Below, in pieces: positions 1-8,412 of a stretch of 64,000 nt of DNA. The stretch is from the NCBI RefSeq assembly GCF_018069875.1, contig NZ_JAGQDF010000002.1:372001-436000 (forward strand), in the 5' to 3' direction. Numbering within the stretch: the first letter of the stretch is position 1; each line of letters starts with the position of its first letter. Under the pieces are notes generated by a model that ran no database searches, was not told where the DNA came from, and saw only the letters and a program-made list of their open reading frames with translations. This DNA comes from Ideonella alba. GTDB lineage: Bacteria; Pseudomonadota; Gammaproteobacteria; Burkholderiales; Burkholderiaceae_C. A program made the translations under genes and the position numbers.

Positions 1-219
1 GACCATGCCGGTGGTCAGCCACAGCCAGAAGCGGAAGAAGTGCGAGGGAATCGGACCCAGGTCCAGCGCCCGGTGCGCCTGCGCCCGGTGCAGGAAGATG
101 GTCACCGCGGCGATGGTGATGTGCGTCACCACCAGGGTGTAGGCCAGGAGCTGCCAGCCAGAGGCGTGGAGCAGTCCGTTGGCGGCGAAATCAGCCGCCC
201 AGACGAGCAGGTCGTTCAT
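1..219 (-). CDS. acyl-CoA/fatty acid desaturase, N-terminal fragment
   Basis: The first 73 codons of a membrane fatty acid desaturase; the rest lies beyond the left edge of the window. The start is the ATG at 219-217. Residues 20-43 are hydrophobic and lead into FLHRAQAHRAL (about 42-52), which matches the first histidine box (HR-x3-H) of di-iron delta-9 acyl-CoA desaturases. Family members insert a double bond into acyl chains at the inner membrane to adjust fluidity. The other two histidine boxes are outside the window, so substrate and integrity cannot be judged. It is read in the same direction as purN and rsmB, about 115 bp beyond the rsmB stop. Confidence 0.75.
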   Translation of the reverse strand, partial: MNDLLVWAADFAANGLLHASGWQLLAYTLVVTHITIAAVTIFLHRAQAHRALDLGPIPSHFFRFWLWLTTGMV

Positions 220-333
220 CGTGCGAGGGTTCCCAACTGCAATCGAATCCACCGGCGGATGGACGCGTGCTTCAATTCTAGGCGCTTGATACCGATCAGG
301 TCAGGGGAAACTCCCCAGGGCGTGTGCGCCAGA

Positions 334-1596
334 TCAGGTCTTGCGCTGCCAGGCGGTGGCGAAGAAGCCGTCGGTGCGGTGCCGCTGCGGCCACAGCCGC
401 AGGTGGCCGGCCTCGCTGACCAGTTCGGCGGCGCCCTCGACCTGGGCGGTTTCCAGCAGCGGACCGGCTGGCAGGGGCTCGAAGTCCGGGTGGGCGGCGC
501 CGAAGGCCTCGGCCACCGCCTCGTTCTCGCGCCGCAGCAGGCTGCAGGTGGCGTAGACCAGCCGGCCGCCAGGCTTGAGCAGGCGGGCGGCACTGGCCAG
601 GATGGCACTTTGCTTGGCGCCCAGTTCCTCCAGCGCCTGCGGCGACTGGCGCCATTTCAGGTCGGGGTTGCGGCGCAGCGTGCCCAGTCCCGAGCAGGGG
701 GCGTCCACCAGCACACGGTCGATCTTGCCGGCCAGGCGCTTGACGCGCTCGTCGCGCTCATGGGCGATCTGTGCCGGGTAGACATTGGACAACCCCGAGC
801 GCGCCAGGCGCGGCTTCAGGCCATCCAGCCGGTGGCCGGACACGTCAAAGGCGTACAGGCGGCCGGTGTTGCGCATCATCGCGCCCAGCGCCAGCGTCTT
901 GCCGCCGGCACCAGCGCAGAAGTCCACCACCATCTCGCCGCGCTTGGCGCCGGTCAGCGCGGCCAGCAGCTGGCTGCCCTCGTCCTGCACCTCGACCCGT
1001 CCAGCGGTGAACAGCGGCAGCTTCTGCAGCGCCGGCTTGCCCTCCAGCCGCACGCCCCAGGGCGAGTGCGGCGTGGCGGTGGCCGGGATGCCGGCCTCGG
1101 CCAGCTCGGCCAGCACCTCGGCGCGGCTGGCCTTCAGCAGATTGACCCGCAGGTCCAGCGGCGCGGACTGCTCCATCGCCTCGACCAGCGGCCAGAAGTC
1201 CTGGCCCAGTTCGGCATGCAGCGCCTGGGCCAGCCAGTCGGGCAGGTTGTGGCGCAGTTTCTCGGGCAGGCTGGCGCGGTCCACCGCCTGCACCTCGGCC
1301 AGCCATTTCTGCTCGTTCGGGCCCAGGGCACCCCGCAGGAAGGACTCGCTGCCCTGCCAGGCCAGGATGGCCAGGCGGCGCTCCAGCGCGCCGCTGCCGC
1401 TTTGCGCCAGGTTGGCCAGCAGCAGGCGCTGGCGCAGCACCTGGTAGGTGGTCTCGGCCAGGCTGTGCCGCTCGCGGGGGCCCAGCGTGCGGTGCTTGCG
1501 GAAGAACGCCGACACCGTCTGGTCGGCGGGGGCGTCGAGTTTCAGGACCTGGCGCAGCAGTTCGGTGGCGAGGTCCAACAGGGCATTCGGGTGCAT
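334..1596 (-). CDS. rsmB: RsmB-type 16S rRNA (cytosine-C5) methyltransferase
   Basis: A SAM-dependent RNA m5C methyltransferase of the RsmB/RsmF (NOL1/NOP2/Sun) family, about 420 residues. The SAM loop DFCAGAGGKT is near residue 226. The two family cysteines are present: motif IV DAPCSG (C301) and motif VI ATCSL (C351, the expected nucleophile). The amino-terminal part contains a NusB-like helical region. The ATG at 1596 was chosen; a start 10 codons further upstream would add a non-conserved extension. It lies 8 bp downstream of the purN stop on the same strand, so the two are probably co-transcribed. Family assignment is firm; the exact rRNA target (C967 in E. coli) is inferred from homology. 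Confidence 0.87.
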   Translation of the reverse strand: MHPNALLDLATELLRQVLKLDAPADQTVSAFFRKHRTLGPRERHSLAETTYQVLRQRLLLANLAQSGSGALERRLAILAWQGSESFLRGALGPNEQKWLAEVQAVDRASLPEKLRHNLPDWLAQALHAELGQDFWPLVEAMEQSAPLDLRVNLLKASRAEVLAELAEAGIPATATPHSPWGVRLEGKPALQKLPLFTAGRVEVQDEGSQLLAALTGAKRGEMVVDFCAGAGGKTLALGAMMRNTGRLYAFDVSGHRLDGLKPRLARSGLSNVYPAQIAHERDERVKRLAGKIDRVLVDAPCSGLGTLRRNPDLKWRQSPQALEELGAKQSAILASAARLLKPGGRLVYATCSLLRRENEAVAEAFGAAHPDFEPLPAGPLLETAQVEGAAELVSEAGHLRLWPQRHRTDGFFATAWQRKT

Positions 1597-1604
1597 CGGC
1601 CGGA

Positions 1605-2246
1605 TTATCCCAGCCCGCCATCCCACAGCAGTTGGGGGGCGCCATCCAGCTGCCGCACCCGGCCCTGCGCCAGCGCCAGCCGGCCCTCGACGAACCAGCG
1701 CGCCGCCATCGGGTACAGGCGGTGCTCGGCAGCGAGCACCCGGTCCGCCAGGGCGGTCTCATCGTCGCCTGGCAGCACCGGCACCACCGCCTGGGCGACG
1801 ATCGGGCCGTGGTCCAGCTGCGGGGTCACGAAGTGCACGGTCGCGCCCGCCGCCTGGACGCCCGCGGCCAGGGCCTGGCGGTGGGTGTGCAGGCCCGGGA
1901 AGGCCGGCAGCAGCGAGGGATGGATGTTCAGCATCCGGCCCTCGTAGTGGCGCACGAAGCCATCGGTCAGGATGCGCATGAAACCGGCCAGCAGCAGCAG
2001 GTCGGGCTGGTGGCGGTCGATCTCGGCGGCCAGCGCGGCGTCGAAGGCCTCGCGGTCGGCATGGGCGCGGTGGTCGACCACGGCGGTGGTCAGGCCCTGG
2101 GCCGCAGCCCAGGCCAGGCCTTCGGCGTCGGGGCGGTTGGCGATGACGGCGGCGATGCGTGCCGGCCAGGATTCGGCACGGCAGGCCTGCACCACCGAGC
2201 GCATGTTGCTGCCGCGCCCGGAGAGCAGGATGACGATGTTCTTCAT
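1605..2246 (-). CDS. purN: phosphoribosylglycinamide formyltransferase
   Basis: The third step of purine synthesis: it transfers a formyl group from 10-formyl-tetrahydrofolate to glycinamide ribonucleotide. At 213 residues it matches the usual PurN length. Visible signatures are the GRGSNM phosphate loop (10-15), NIHPSLLP carrying catalytic N107 and H109, and D145 in TPQLDHG, the equivalents of E. coli N106, H108 and D144. The start is the ATG at 2246, only about 40 bp from the start of the divergent transporter gene at 2286, so the two promoters share this gap. rsmB follows closely downstream. Confidence 0.95.
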   Translation of the reverse strand: MKNIVILLSGRGSNMRSVVQACRAESWPARIAAVIANRPDAEGLAWAAAQGLTTAVVDHRAHADREAFDAALAAEIDRHQPDLLLLAGFMRILTDGFVRHYEGRMLNIHPSLLPAFPGLHTHRQALAAGVQAAGATVHFVTPQLDHGPIVAQAVVPVLPGDDETALADRVLAAEHRLYPMAARWFVEGRLALAQGRVRQLDGAPQLLWDGGLG

Positions 2247-2285
2247 GAGGCCGCGCAGTGTAGCCGCGGCGGTGACAATGCCCGC

Positions 2286-3179
2286 ATGTCGGCCCCTGTC
2301 CTGATGGTTCTTGCATCCCTGCTGTTCGCCGGCATGGGGGTGTGCGTGAAGCTCGCCTCGCTGCAGTACAACACCGGCGAGATCGTGTTCTGGCGTGGCC
2401 TGATCGGCATGCTCTTCGTGCTGGGCGTGGTGCGGCTGCGCGGCGGCAGCCTGCGCACCGCGGTGCCGATGATGCATGTCACGCGCGCCGCGGTGGGCGT
2501 GACGGCGCTGATGCTGTGGTTCTGGTCGATGTCGCGCCTGCCGCTGGCCACCGCGGTGACGCTGAACTACATGTCCTCGGTGTGGATGGCGCTGTTCCTG
2601 GTGGGCGGCGCGATCCTGATGGGCGCGGCCCGGGTCGACCCGCGGCTGGTGGCCACGGTGATGGTGGGCTTCGGCGGCGTGGCGCTGGTGCTGCAGCCCT
2701 CGCTCGGGCCGGGCCAGGCGCCCGGCGCGCTGGCGGGCCTGCTGTCGGGCATGATCTCGGCGCTGGCCTATCTGCAGGTCACGGCCCTGGGCCGGGCCGG
2801 CGAGCCGGAGTACCGCATCGTCTTCTATTTCTCGATGGGCGGCTGCGTGGCGGGCGCCGTGCTGGCGCAGTGGCTGCCGGCGCCGCCACGGCCGCATGAT
2901 CTGCAGGGGGCCGCGCTGCTGCTGGCCATCGGCCTGCTGGCCACCACCGCCCAGATGGCCATGACCCGCGCCTACGCGATCGGCCGCACGCTCAGCAACG
3001 CCAGCCTGCAGTACCTGGGCATCGTCTTCTCGTTCATCTTCGGCGTGCTGCTGTTCGACGACCCGGTCACGACGGAAGCCGTGGCCGGCATGGCGCTGAT
3101 CATTGGCGCCGGCGTCGTCGCCACGCGGCTGCGCCAGCAGGTGGCCGCCAACACCCCCGACACCACCACCGAGGGCTGA
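2286..3179 (+). CDS. DMT-superfamily (EamA) transporter
   Basis: An inner-membrane protein of 297 residues with about ten hydrophobic segments arranged as two EamA-like repeats, typical of the drug/metabolite transporter superfamily. The EamA pattern of small residues and a WRG motif (about residue 37) is visible in the first repeat. The ATG at 2286 puts the first transmembrane helix immediately at the amino end; in-frame sequence further upstream lies antisense to purN and is not credible coding sequence. The substrate cannot be predicted. The sulfurtransferase gene begins 21 bp downstream and may share its transcript. Confidence 0.8.
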   Translation: MSAPVLMVLASLLFAGMGVCVKLASLQYNTGEIVFWRGLIGMLFVLGVVRLRGGSLRTAVPMMHVTRAAVGVTALMLWFWSMSRLPLATAVTLNYMSSVWMALFLVGGAILMGAARVDPRLVATVMVGFGGVALVLQPSLGPGQAPGALAGLLSGMISALAYLQVTALGRAGEPEYRIVFYFSMGGCVAGAVLAQWLPAPPRPHDLQGAALLLAIGLLATTAQMAMTRAYAIGRTLSNASLQYLGIVFSFIFGVLLFDDPVTTEAVAGMALIIGAGVVATRLRQQVAANTPDTTTEG

Positions 3180-3200
3180 TCCAGCCCGGGAGACCCCACC

Positions 3201-4052
3201 ATGCATCCGCTGATCACCGCCACCGCGCTGCGTCAACGACTGGGCGAGGCACCGCCCCCGCTGCTGCTGGACTGCAGCTTCGACCTGATGGACCCGGCGG
3301 CCGGCGAGCGGGCCCATGCCGCGGGCCACCTGCCCGGTGCGCTCTACGTCCACCTGGACCGGGACCTCTCGGGGCCGAAGTCGCCGCGCGGCTCGATCGA
3401 TGGCGGCCGCCACCCGCTGCCCTCGCGCGAGGTCTTTGCCGAACGGGCCGGCCGCTGGGGGCTGCGCCCGGGCCGCCTGGTCGTCGCCTACGACGCCCAG
3501 GGCGGCTGCTATGCCGCGCGGGCCTGGTGGATGCTGCGCTGGATCGGCCACGCCGAGGTGGCGGTGCTCGACGGCGGCATCGCTGCGTGGCAGGCCGCCG
3601 GGGGGGCGCTGGAGACCATCGCCCCGGCCGCCCCCGAGGCCGCCCCGCCCTACCCGCTGGGTGGCGCGAGCATGCCCACGGTGGACGCCGCCACCCTGCT
3701 GTCCGCGCCTGGCGCCCGGGTGGTGGTGGATGCCCGGGCCGGCGAGCGCTACCGCGGCGAGGTCGAGCCGCTGGACGCCCAGGCCGGCCACATCCCCGGT
3801 GCGCGCCACCGTTTCTTCAAGGACAACCTGGGCCCCGACGGCCGCTTCCTGCCCGCAGACGCGCTGCGCCAGCGGTTCGCCAGCCTGGGTGCCGACGCGG
3901 CACGCGTGGTGCACCAGTGCGGCTCGGGCGTCACTGCCTGCCACAACCTGCTGGCCATGGAGGCCGCCGGCCTGGGCGGCAGCGCGCTCTACCCCGGCTC
4001 GTGGAGCGAATGGTCGGCCGACCCGACGCGTCCGGTGGCGCAGTCGGCTTGA
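3201..4052 (+). CDS. sulfurtransferase, two rhodanese domains (3-mercaptopyruvate type)
   Basis: A 283-residue protein with two rhodanese domains (about 1-140 and 155-280). The second carries the active cysteine C240 in CGSGVTA. That loop is the form found in 3-mercaptopyruvate sulfurtransferases (SseA-like), whereas classical thiosulfate rhodaneses have CRKGVT. The first domain has D99 at the corresponding place and is presumably inactive. The reaction would move sulfane sulfur to cyanide or a thiol acceptor through a persulfide. The start is the ATG at 3201 with GGGAGA upstream. Substrate preference is inferred from the loop alone. Confidence 0.87.
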   Translation: MHPLITATALRQRLGEAPPPLLLDCSFDLMDPAAGERAHAAGHLPGALYVHLDRDLSGPKSPRGSIDGGRHPLPSREVFAERAGRWGLRPGRLVVAYDAQGGCYAARAWWMLRWIGHAEVAVLDGGIAAWQAAGGALETIAPAAPEAAPPYPLGGASMPTVDAATLLSAPGARVVVDARAGERYRGEVEPLDAQAGHIPGARHRFFKDNLGPDGRFLPADALRQRFASLGADAARVVHQCGSGVTACHNLLAMEAAGLGGSALYPGSWSEWSADPTRPVAQSA

Positions 4053-4136
4053 CCGCCATCAAGAACTGAAACGTCCAGAAGACGACACTGTGCCCATGGG
4101 CCGGCATCCCCGGCAGACGAGTGCAAGGAGTCCCAC

Positions 4137-4571
4137 ATGTACCGCAACATCCTGGTTCCCACCGACGGTTCCGACATCACCGCCAACGCGGTCCAGACCG
4201 CGCTGACGCTGGCCAAGACCCTGGGCGCCAAGCTCACCGTCATCAGCGTCAAGGAGCCCTTCCCCTACAGCGCCATCTCCGAGATGCAGCCGGTGCCGCC
4301 GCAGGAGTTCTATGACGCCCAGGAGCGCATTGCCGCGGCCCGCGTCAAGACGGTGGCCGATGCCGCTGCCGCCGCTGGCGTGGCCTGCGAGGCGGCGACG
4401 GTCGAGGCGGTCCATCCCTGGGAAGCCATCGTCGACCACGCCAAGACCCAGTCCTGCGACCTGATCGTCATGGCCTCGCACGGCCGCCGGGGCGTCAGCG
4501 CACTGCTGCTGGGCAGCGAGACGCAGAAGGTGCTGACCCACTGCCAGGTGCCGGTGCTGGTCATCAAGTGA
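4137..4571 (+). CDS. universal stress protein, UspA family
   Basis: A 144-residue single-domain Usp protein. It starts with the family opening MYRNILVPTDGS and ends with the ATP-binding pattern ASHGRRGVSALLLGS near residue 117, followed by a strand ending VPVLVIK. Usp proteins are cytoplasmic dimers made under starvation and other stress; the G-x2-G-x9-G(S/T) pattern indicates the ATP-binding subclass. The Shine-Dalgarno AAGGAG lies 8 bp before the ATG. A perfect hairpin follows the stop. No physiological partner is evident from the neighbours. Confidence 0.93.
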   Translation: MYRNILVPTDGSDITANAVQTALTLAKTLGAKLTVISVKEPFPYSAISEMQPVPPQEFYDAQERIAAARVKTVADAAAAAGVACEAATVEAVHPWEAIVDHAKTQSCDLIVMASHGRRGVSALLLGSETQKVLTHCQVPVLVIK

Positions 4572-4607
4572 GGACCGCACGGGCCATCGCCCGGTGACGT
4601 ACGACCA

Positions 4608-4631
4608 CGCGGGGCCTATCACGGCCCCGCG
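4608..4631. terminator. bidirectional terminator-like hairpin between usp and ZIP genes
   Basis: A perfect 9-bp G/C stem (CGCGGGGCC / GGCCCCGCG) with a 6-nt loop between the ends of two converging genes. It has no clear T-run, as is common in high-GC genomes. The position fits termination of both transcripts. Confidence 0.55.
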
Positions 4632-4650
4632 GCCTTCTCAGGCCTGAGGA

Positions 4651-5430
4651 TCAGCCGTGTTCGTGCATGAAGCTGATCGCCACCACGATCAGCAGCAGTC
4701 CGGCGCCGATCCAGGCCACTTGGCTGAGCAGGTCGCGCAGCGGCATGCGGCGCTGCATCTGCGGGATCAGGTCGGCCACCGCCACGTAGATGAAGCTGCT
4801 GGCCGCGACCACCAGCAGGTACGGGTACAGCGACTGCCACCAGGCCAGCACGTAGTAGCCCAGCACGCCGCCCACCACCGCGGCCAGGCCTGACAGCGCG
4901 TTGAACAGCAACGCCTTGCGGCGGCCGAAGCCGGCATTGATCAGCACGATGGTGTCGCCCACCTCCTGCGGGATCTCGTGCAGGATGATGGCCACCGAGG
5001 TGGTGACACCCAGCCAGGGGTCGGCGATGAAGGCGGCGGCGATGATGATGCCGTCGCAGAAGTTGTGGATGCTGTCGCCCACCAGCACGCTGTAGCCGCC
5101 GCGCCCGGCCTGCTCGGCGTCGTGCTGGTGGTGATGGTGGTGGCCGTCGCCCTCGTGGTGGTGGTCGTGGCGGTAGAGCTCGGCCTTCTCCAGCAGAAAG
5201 AAGAACAGCAGCCCCCCCAGCAGCGTGGCGAACAGCGTGTGGGCGTCGACCGCGCTCTCGAAGGCCTCGGGCAGGGTGTGCAGCAGCGCCGTGCCCAGCA
5301 GCACGCCAGCCGACAGGCTCACCAGGTGCTTGACCACATAGGTCAGCACCGAAGTGGTCAGCGAGGCGGCAATCACCACCGACAGCACGCCGCCGATCAG
5401 CGTGGCCAGGACGATGTAGAACAGGGTCAT
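4651..5430 (-). CDS. ZIP-family divalent metal transporter
   Basis: An inner-membrane protein of 259 residues with about eight hydrophobic helices. The ZIP metal-site motifs are present: HNFCDG (H122, N123, D126) in helix 4 and HEIPQE (H151, E152, E156) in helix 5, the binuclear transport site. The cytoplasmic loop between helices 3 and 4 is very histidine-rich (residues about 88-103), as in many zinc or iron importers, and probably senses or buffers metal. The predicted role is uptake of zinc, iron or a similar cation. It converges with the usp gene across a hairpin. Confidence 0.87.
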   Translation of the reverse strand: MTLFYIVLATLIGGVLSVVIAASLTTSVLTYVVKHLVSLSAGVLLGTALLHTLPEAFESAVDAHTLFATLLGGLLFFFLLEKAELYRHDHHHEGDGHHHHHQHDAEQAGRGGYSVLVGDSIHNFCDGIIIAAAFIADPWLGVTTSVAIILHEIPQEVGDTIVLINAGFGRRKALLFNALSGLAAVVGGVLGYYVLAWWQSLYPYLLVVAASSFIYVAVADLIPQMQRRMPLRDLLSQVAWIGAGLLLIVVAISFMHEHG

Positions 5431-5481
5431 CGGGGAGTCAGGGCAGACGCCCCGGACCGGAGTTCAGGGCGGGAGGCGTCT

Positions 5482-6372
5482 TCAGGCGGCGCCGTGGTCG
5501 CGCAGCCAGGCCACGCAACGCGCCCAGCCTTGCTGCGCCGCCTCGGCCCGGTAGCTGGGGCGGTAGTCGGCGTGGAAGGCATGCGGGGCGTCGGCGTAGA
5601 TGACGAACTCGGAGGCCTTGGCGGCCGCCGAGCCCTGGGCCAGCGCGGTCTTCATCTTAGCAACGCTGTCAAGCGGGATGCCGGTGTCCTGGCCACCGTA
5701 CAGGCCCAGCACCGGCGCTTTCAGCGCACCGGTCAGCTCCACCGGGTGCTTCGGGGTCAGCGGCGTGGAGGCGCCCTCCAGCCGGCCATACCAGGCCACC
5801 GCCGCCTTCAGCCGCGGCTGGCGGGCCGCGTACAGCCAGGTGATGCGCCCGCCCCAGCAGAAGCCGGTGATGGCCAGCTTGCCGGCGTCCTGGCCCTGGG
5901 CCTCGGCCCAGGCCACGGTGGCGTCCAGGTCGGTCATGACCTGCTCGTCGGGCACCTTGGAAATCACCTCGGCCACCAGCTTGGCGATCTCGCCATAGGC
6001 GCTGGCATCGCCCTGCCGGACGAACAGCTCGGGGGCGATGGCGCACCAGCCCAGCCGGGCGAAGCGCCGGCAGACATCGGCGATGTGCTCGTGCACACCG
6101 AAGATCTCGCTGATCACCAGAATCACCGGCGCACCGCGCTTGCCCTGGGGCATCGCCCGGTAGGCCGGCATCTTGAAGTCACCGACCGGGATGGTCACCT
6201 CACCGGCCTCCAGCCCCTCAGCCGGGGTCTTGACCACGGTCTGCGCCACCACCGGCAGCGCTGCCGCCGCGAAACCGCTGCCCAGGGCGGCGCGCAGCAC
6301 CCCCCGGCGTTGCAGGCCCGCCGTCTGGCCCACCAGGGCCTCACCGTCCTCGTGCCACTGATTCACCGTCAT
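5482..6372 (-). CDS. dienelactone hydrolase family protein, probably exported
   Basis: An alpha/beta hydrolase of 296 residues. The DLH nucleophile is cysteine in GFCWGG (C172), with D229 in GGQDTG and H264 in DAPHAF completing the Cys-Asp-His triad of dienelactone hydrolase. The amino terminus has a twin-arginine-like start (QRRGVLRAAL, 21-30) and a hydrophobic stretch ending LPVVAQ, which suggests Tat export to the periplasm. Classical DLH opens dienelactones in chlorocatechol breakdown, but most chromosomal paralogues have unknown substrates and no catechol genes are nearby. The ATG at 6372 was chosen because upstream sequence lacks family features. Confidence 0.85.
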   Translation of the reverse strand: MTVNQWHEDGEALVGQTAGLQRRGVLRAALGSGFAAAALPVVAQTVVKTPAEGLEAGEVTIPVGDFKMPAYRAMPQGKRGAPVILVISEIFGVHEHIADVCRRFARLGWCAIAPELFVRQGDASAYGEIAKLVAEVISKVPDEQVMTDLDATVAWAEAQGQDAGKLAITGFCWGGRITWLYAARQPRLKAAVAWYGRLEGASTPLTPKHPVELTGALKAPVLGLYGGQDTGIPLDSVAKMKTALAQGSAAAKASEFVIYADAPHAFHADYRPSYRAEAAQQGWARCVAWLRDHGAA

Positions 6373-6476
6373 GGTCCGTCTCCGCGTTGATGGGGATCGA
6401 TGGATTCTAGGAGTGGGCAGCGATCCCCAAGGCGCCCGGGGAGATGGACCCGCCAGCGCGGGCACAATGCCCCTCC

Positions 6477-7988
6477 ATGCCGCACACCGCCTTGACCTCC
6501 GCCGCTGCAGATGCCCCGCTGGCGGCGATCGACATGGGCTCCAACAGCTTCCGCCTTGAGGTTGGCCAGGTCCGGGGAGCCCGCTACCAGCGACAGCTGT
6601 ACCTGAAGGAGACCGTGCGCCTGGGCGCCGGCCTGGATGCCGAGCTGTGCCTGACCGAGGAGGCGATGCAGCGCGGCCTGGACTGCCTGCGCCGCTTCGC
6701 CCAGCACCTGGAGGGCTTCGAGCCGGGACGGGTGCGCGCCGTGGCCACCCAGACGCTGCGCGAGGCGCGCAACCGCAATGCCTTCCTGCAGCGGGCCAGC
6801 GCGGCGCTGGGGCAGCCGATCGAGGTGATCTCGGGCCGCGAGGAGGCCCGGCTGATCTATGTGGGCGTGTCCTTTCTGCAGCCCTCCGACGAGCGGCGCC
6901 TGGTCATCGACATCGGCGGGCGCTCGACCGAGCTGATCCTGGGCCAGGGCCGGCAGCCGGGCGACGCGGAATCCTTCCAGATCGGCAGTGTCAGCCTGTC
7001 GATGAACCACTTCCCGCAGGGCCGGCTCGATGCCGAGGGCTTTCGCGCCGCGCAGGTGGCGGCGGGCGCCGAGATCGAAGAGGCGCTGGCGGTGTTCGCC
7101 CCCAGCCGCTGGGCGCAGGCGCTGGGCTCCTCCGGCACGGCCGGGGCGGTCTCCGACGTGCTCAAGGCCAGCGGCATCGACGATGGCGTGATCACGCCGG
7201 CGGGCCTGCGCTGGCTGATCGGCCGCTGCATCGAGGCCGGCCACGTCGACCGCCTGGACCTGCCCGGCCTGAAGCCCGAGCGGCGCGCGGTGCTGCCGGG
7301 CGGCCTGGCCATCCTCTACACCCTGGCTGCCCACTTCGACATCCAGGCCCTGCTGCCCGCCAAGGGCGCGCTGCGCCAGGGCGTCATCATCGACCTGCAC
7401 GAGCGCCTGCGCGCGCACCGGCCCCGCAGCGGGCGCCGTGACATGCGCGACGACAGTGTGCAGGCGCTGCAGCGGCGCTTCGGCATCGACACCACCCAGG
7501 CCGAGCGCGTCGCCCGTGTGGCGATGGCCCTGCACGACCAGCTCTCGCCGCAGGCGGCGGCGGAAGAACGCCGCGAGCTGTGGTGGGCGGCCCAGTTGCA
7601 CGAAATCGGCATGATGGTCTCGCACCATGACCACCACCGCCACAGCGCCTACCTGCTGGACCACGTCGACGCCGCCGGCTTCTCGCAGAGCCAGCAGCGG
7701 CGCCTGGGCGAACTGGTGCTGGGGCAGCGCGGCGGACTGCGCAAGCTGGAGGGGGCACTGCCGCGCGAGGGCTTCGTCGAGCAGCTGCTGTGCCTGCGGC
7801 TGGCCGTCATCGTCTGCCATGCGCGCGTCGATCAGCCGAGCAGCGCAGTGCGGCTGCAGCGGCGCGGTCGCCAGGTGCAGCTTCAGGCCGGCAAGGCGCT
7901 GGCCAATCCCCGCACCCGCTACCTGCTGGCGCAGGAGGCCCAGGCCTGGGCCCGCACCGACAGCCTGAGCCTGGCGCTGCCGGACTGA
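6477..7988 (+). CDS. ppx: exopolyphosphatase (Ppx/GppA family)
   Basis: A 503-residue member of the Ppx/GppA phosphatase family. The actin-like ATPase fold shows the phosphate-1 loop DMGSNSFRL (19-27), TQTLREARN near residue 92, and the second phosphate loop DIGGRSTEL (about 144). The carboxyl part (about 330-500) contains the HD-like helical domain (LHEIGMMVSHHDHHRHSAYLL), as in E. coli Ppx. It removes terminal phosphates from polyphosphate and may also act on pppGpp. The ATG at 6477 was preferred over one 11 codons upstream. Its TGA abuts the convergent stop of the next gene inside one TGATCA. Confidence 0.9.
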   Translation: MPHTALTSAAADAPLAAIDMGSNSFRLEVGQVRGARYQRQLYLKETVRLGAGLDAELCLTEEAMQRGLDCLRRFAQHLEGFEPGRVRAVATQTLREARNRNAFLQRASAALGQPIEVISGREEARLIYVGVSFLQPSDERRLVIDIGGRSTELILGQGRQPGDAESFQIGSVSLSMNHFPQGRLDAEGFRAAQVAAGAEIEEALAVFAPSRWAQALGSSGTAGAVSDVLKASGIDDGVITPAGLRWLIGRCIEAGHVDRLDLPGLKPERRAVLPGGLAILYTLAAHFDIQALLPAKGALRQGVIIDLHERLRAHRPRSGRRDMRDDSVQALQRRFGIDTTQAERVARVAMALHDQLSPQAAAEERRELWWAAQLHEIGMMVSHHDHHRHSAYLLDHVDAAGFSQSQQRRLGELVLGQRGGLRKLEGALPREGFVEQLLCLRLAVIVCHARVDQPSSAVRLQRRGRQVQLQAGKALANPRTRYLLAQEAQAWARTDSLSLALPD

Positions 7989-8354
7989 TCAGCCTGGCGG
8001 CTGCCGCCCGGCGCGCGCCTGCCAGTCGTCGGCGGTGAAGCCGACACTGATGCCGCCATCGGGCCATTCCACCACCGGCCGCCGCACCAGGCTGGGTTCC
8101 TCCACCATCAGGGCCATCGCCGCGGCGCTGTCCACCACGGCCGCCTGCCGGCGGGGGTCCAGGCGCCGCCAGGTCGTGCCCTGGCGGTTCAGCAGCCGCT
8201 CCCAGCCCAGCGCCGCGGCCCAGCGGGCCAGGTGATCGGGCGGCACGCCCAGCTTCTTGTAGTCATGGAAGACATGGGGAATCTGCTGAGCAGCCAACCA
8301 GGCGCGCGCCGCTTTCACCGTGTCACAGTTGGGGATGCCATAGAGCGTGATCAT
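7989..8354 (-). CDS. ArsC/Spx-family protein (YffB-like)
   Basis: A 121-residue thioredoxin-fold protein starting MITLYGIPNCDTVKAARAW. The single cysteine C10 followed by DTVKAA is the pattern of the YffB/Spx-type branch of the ArsC family. True arsenate reductases have a different active-site set and sit in ars operons, which are absent here. Family members are often glutathione-dependent reductases of unknown target. The gene converges on ppx with no gap. Its start is 58 bp from the start of the divergent locus at 8413, with a 21-bp palindrome between them. Confidence 0.85.
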   Translation of the reverse strand: MITLYGIPNCDTVKAARAWLAAQQIPHVFHDYKKLGVPPDHLARWAAALGWERLLNRQGTTWRRLDPRRQAAVVDSAAAMALMVEEPSLVRRPVVEWPDGGISVGFTADDWQARAGRQPPG

Positions 8355-8369
8355 CGGCCGATACTAGCG

Positions 8370-8390
8370 CGCCGGGCCCAGGGCCCGGCG
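8370..8390. promoter_or_regulatory. 21-bp perfect palindrome upstream of the A-BCD locus
   Basis: Two perfect 10-bp arms (CGCCGGGCCC / GGGCCCGGCG) around a central A, in the 58 bp between the divergent starts at 8354 and 8413. It could be an operator, a hairpin in the leader of the large plus-strand transcript, or a boundary element. No T-run follows. Confidence 0.4.
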
Positions 8391-8412
8391 AACAGACCAG
8401 GAGGACCATCGC

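Noticed and set aside
40-1947. Long plus-strand open frame antisense to rsmB and purN
   Set aside because: It overlaps two well-supported genes, has a low-complexity Arg/Gln/Ala/Gly composition and no family similarity. It is a shadow frame of high-GC coding sequence.
5080-5180. Trinucleotide-like CAC/GTG run as a microsatellite
   Set aside because: It encodes the histidine-rich cytoplasmic loop expected in ZIP transporters, with mixed codons.
7989-8354. Arsenate reductase assignment for the ArsC-fold protein
   Set aside because: No ars genes are nearby and the active site is of the YffB/Spx type with a single cysteine, so only the broader family is claimed.
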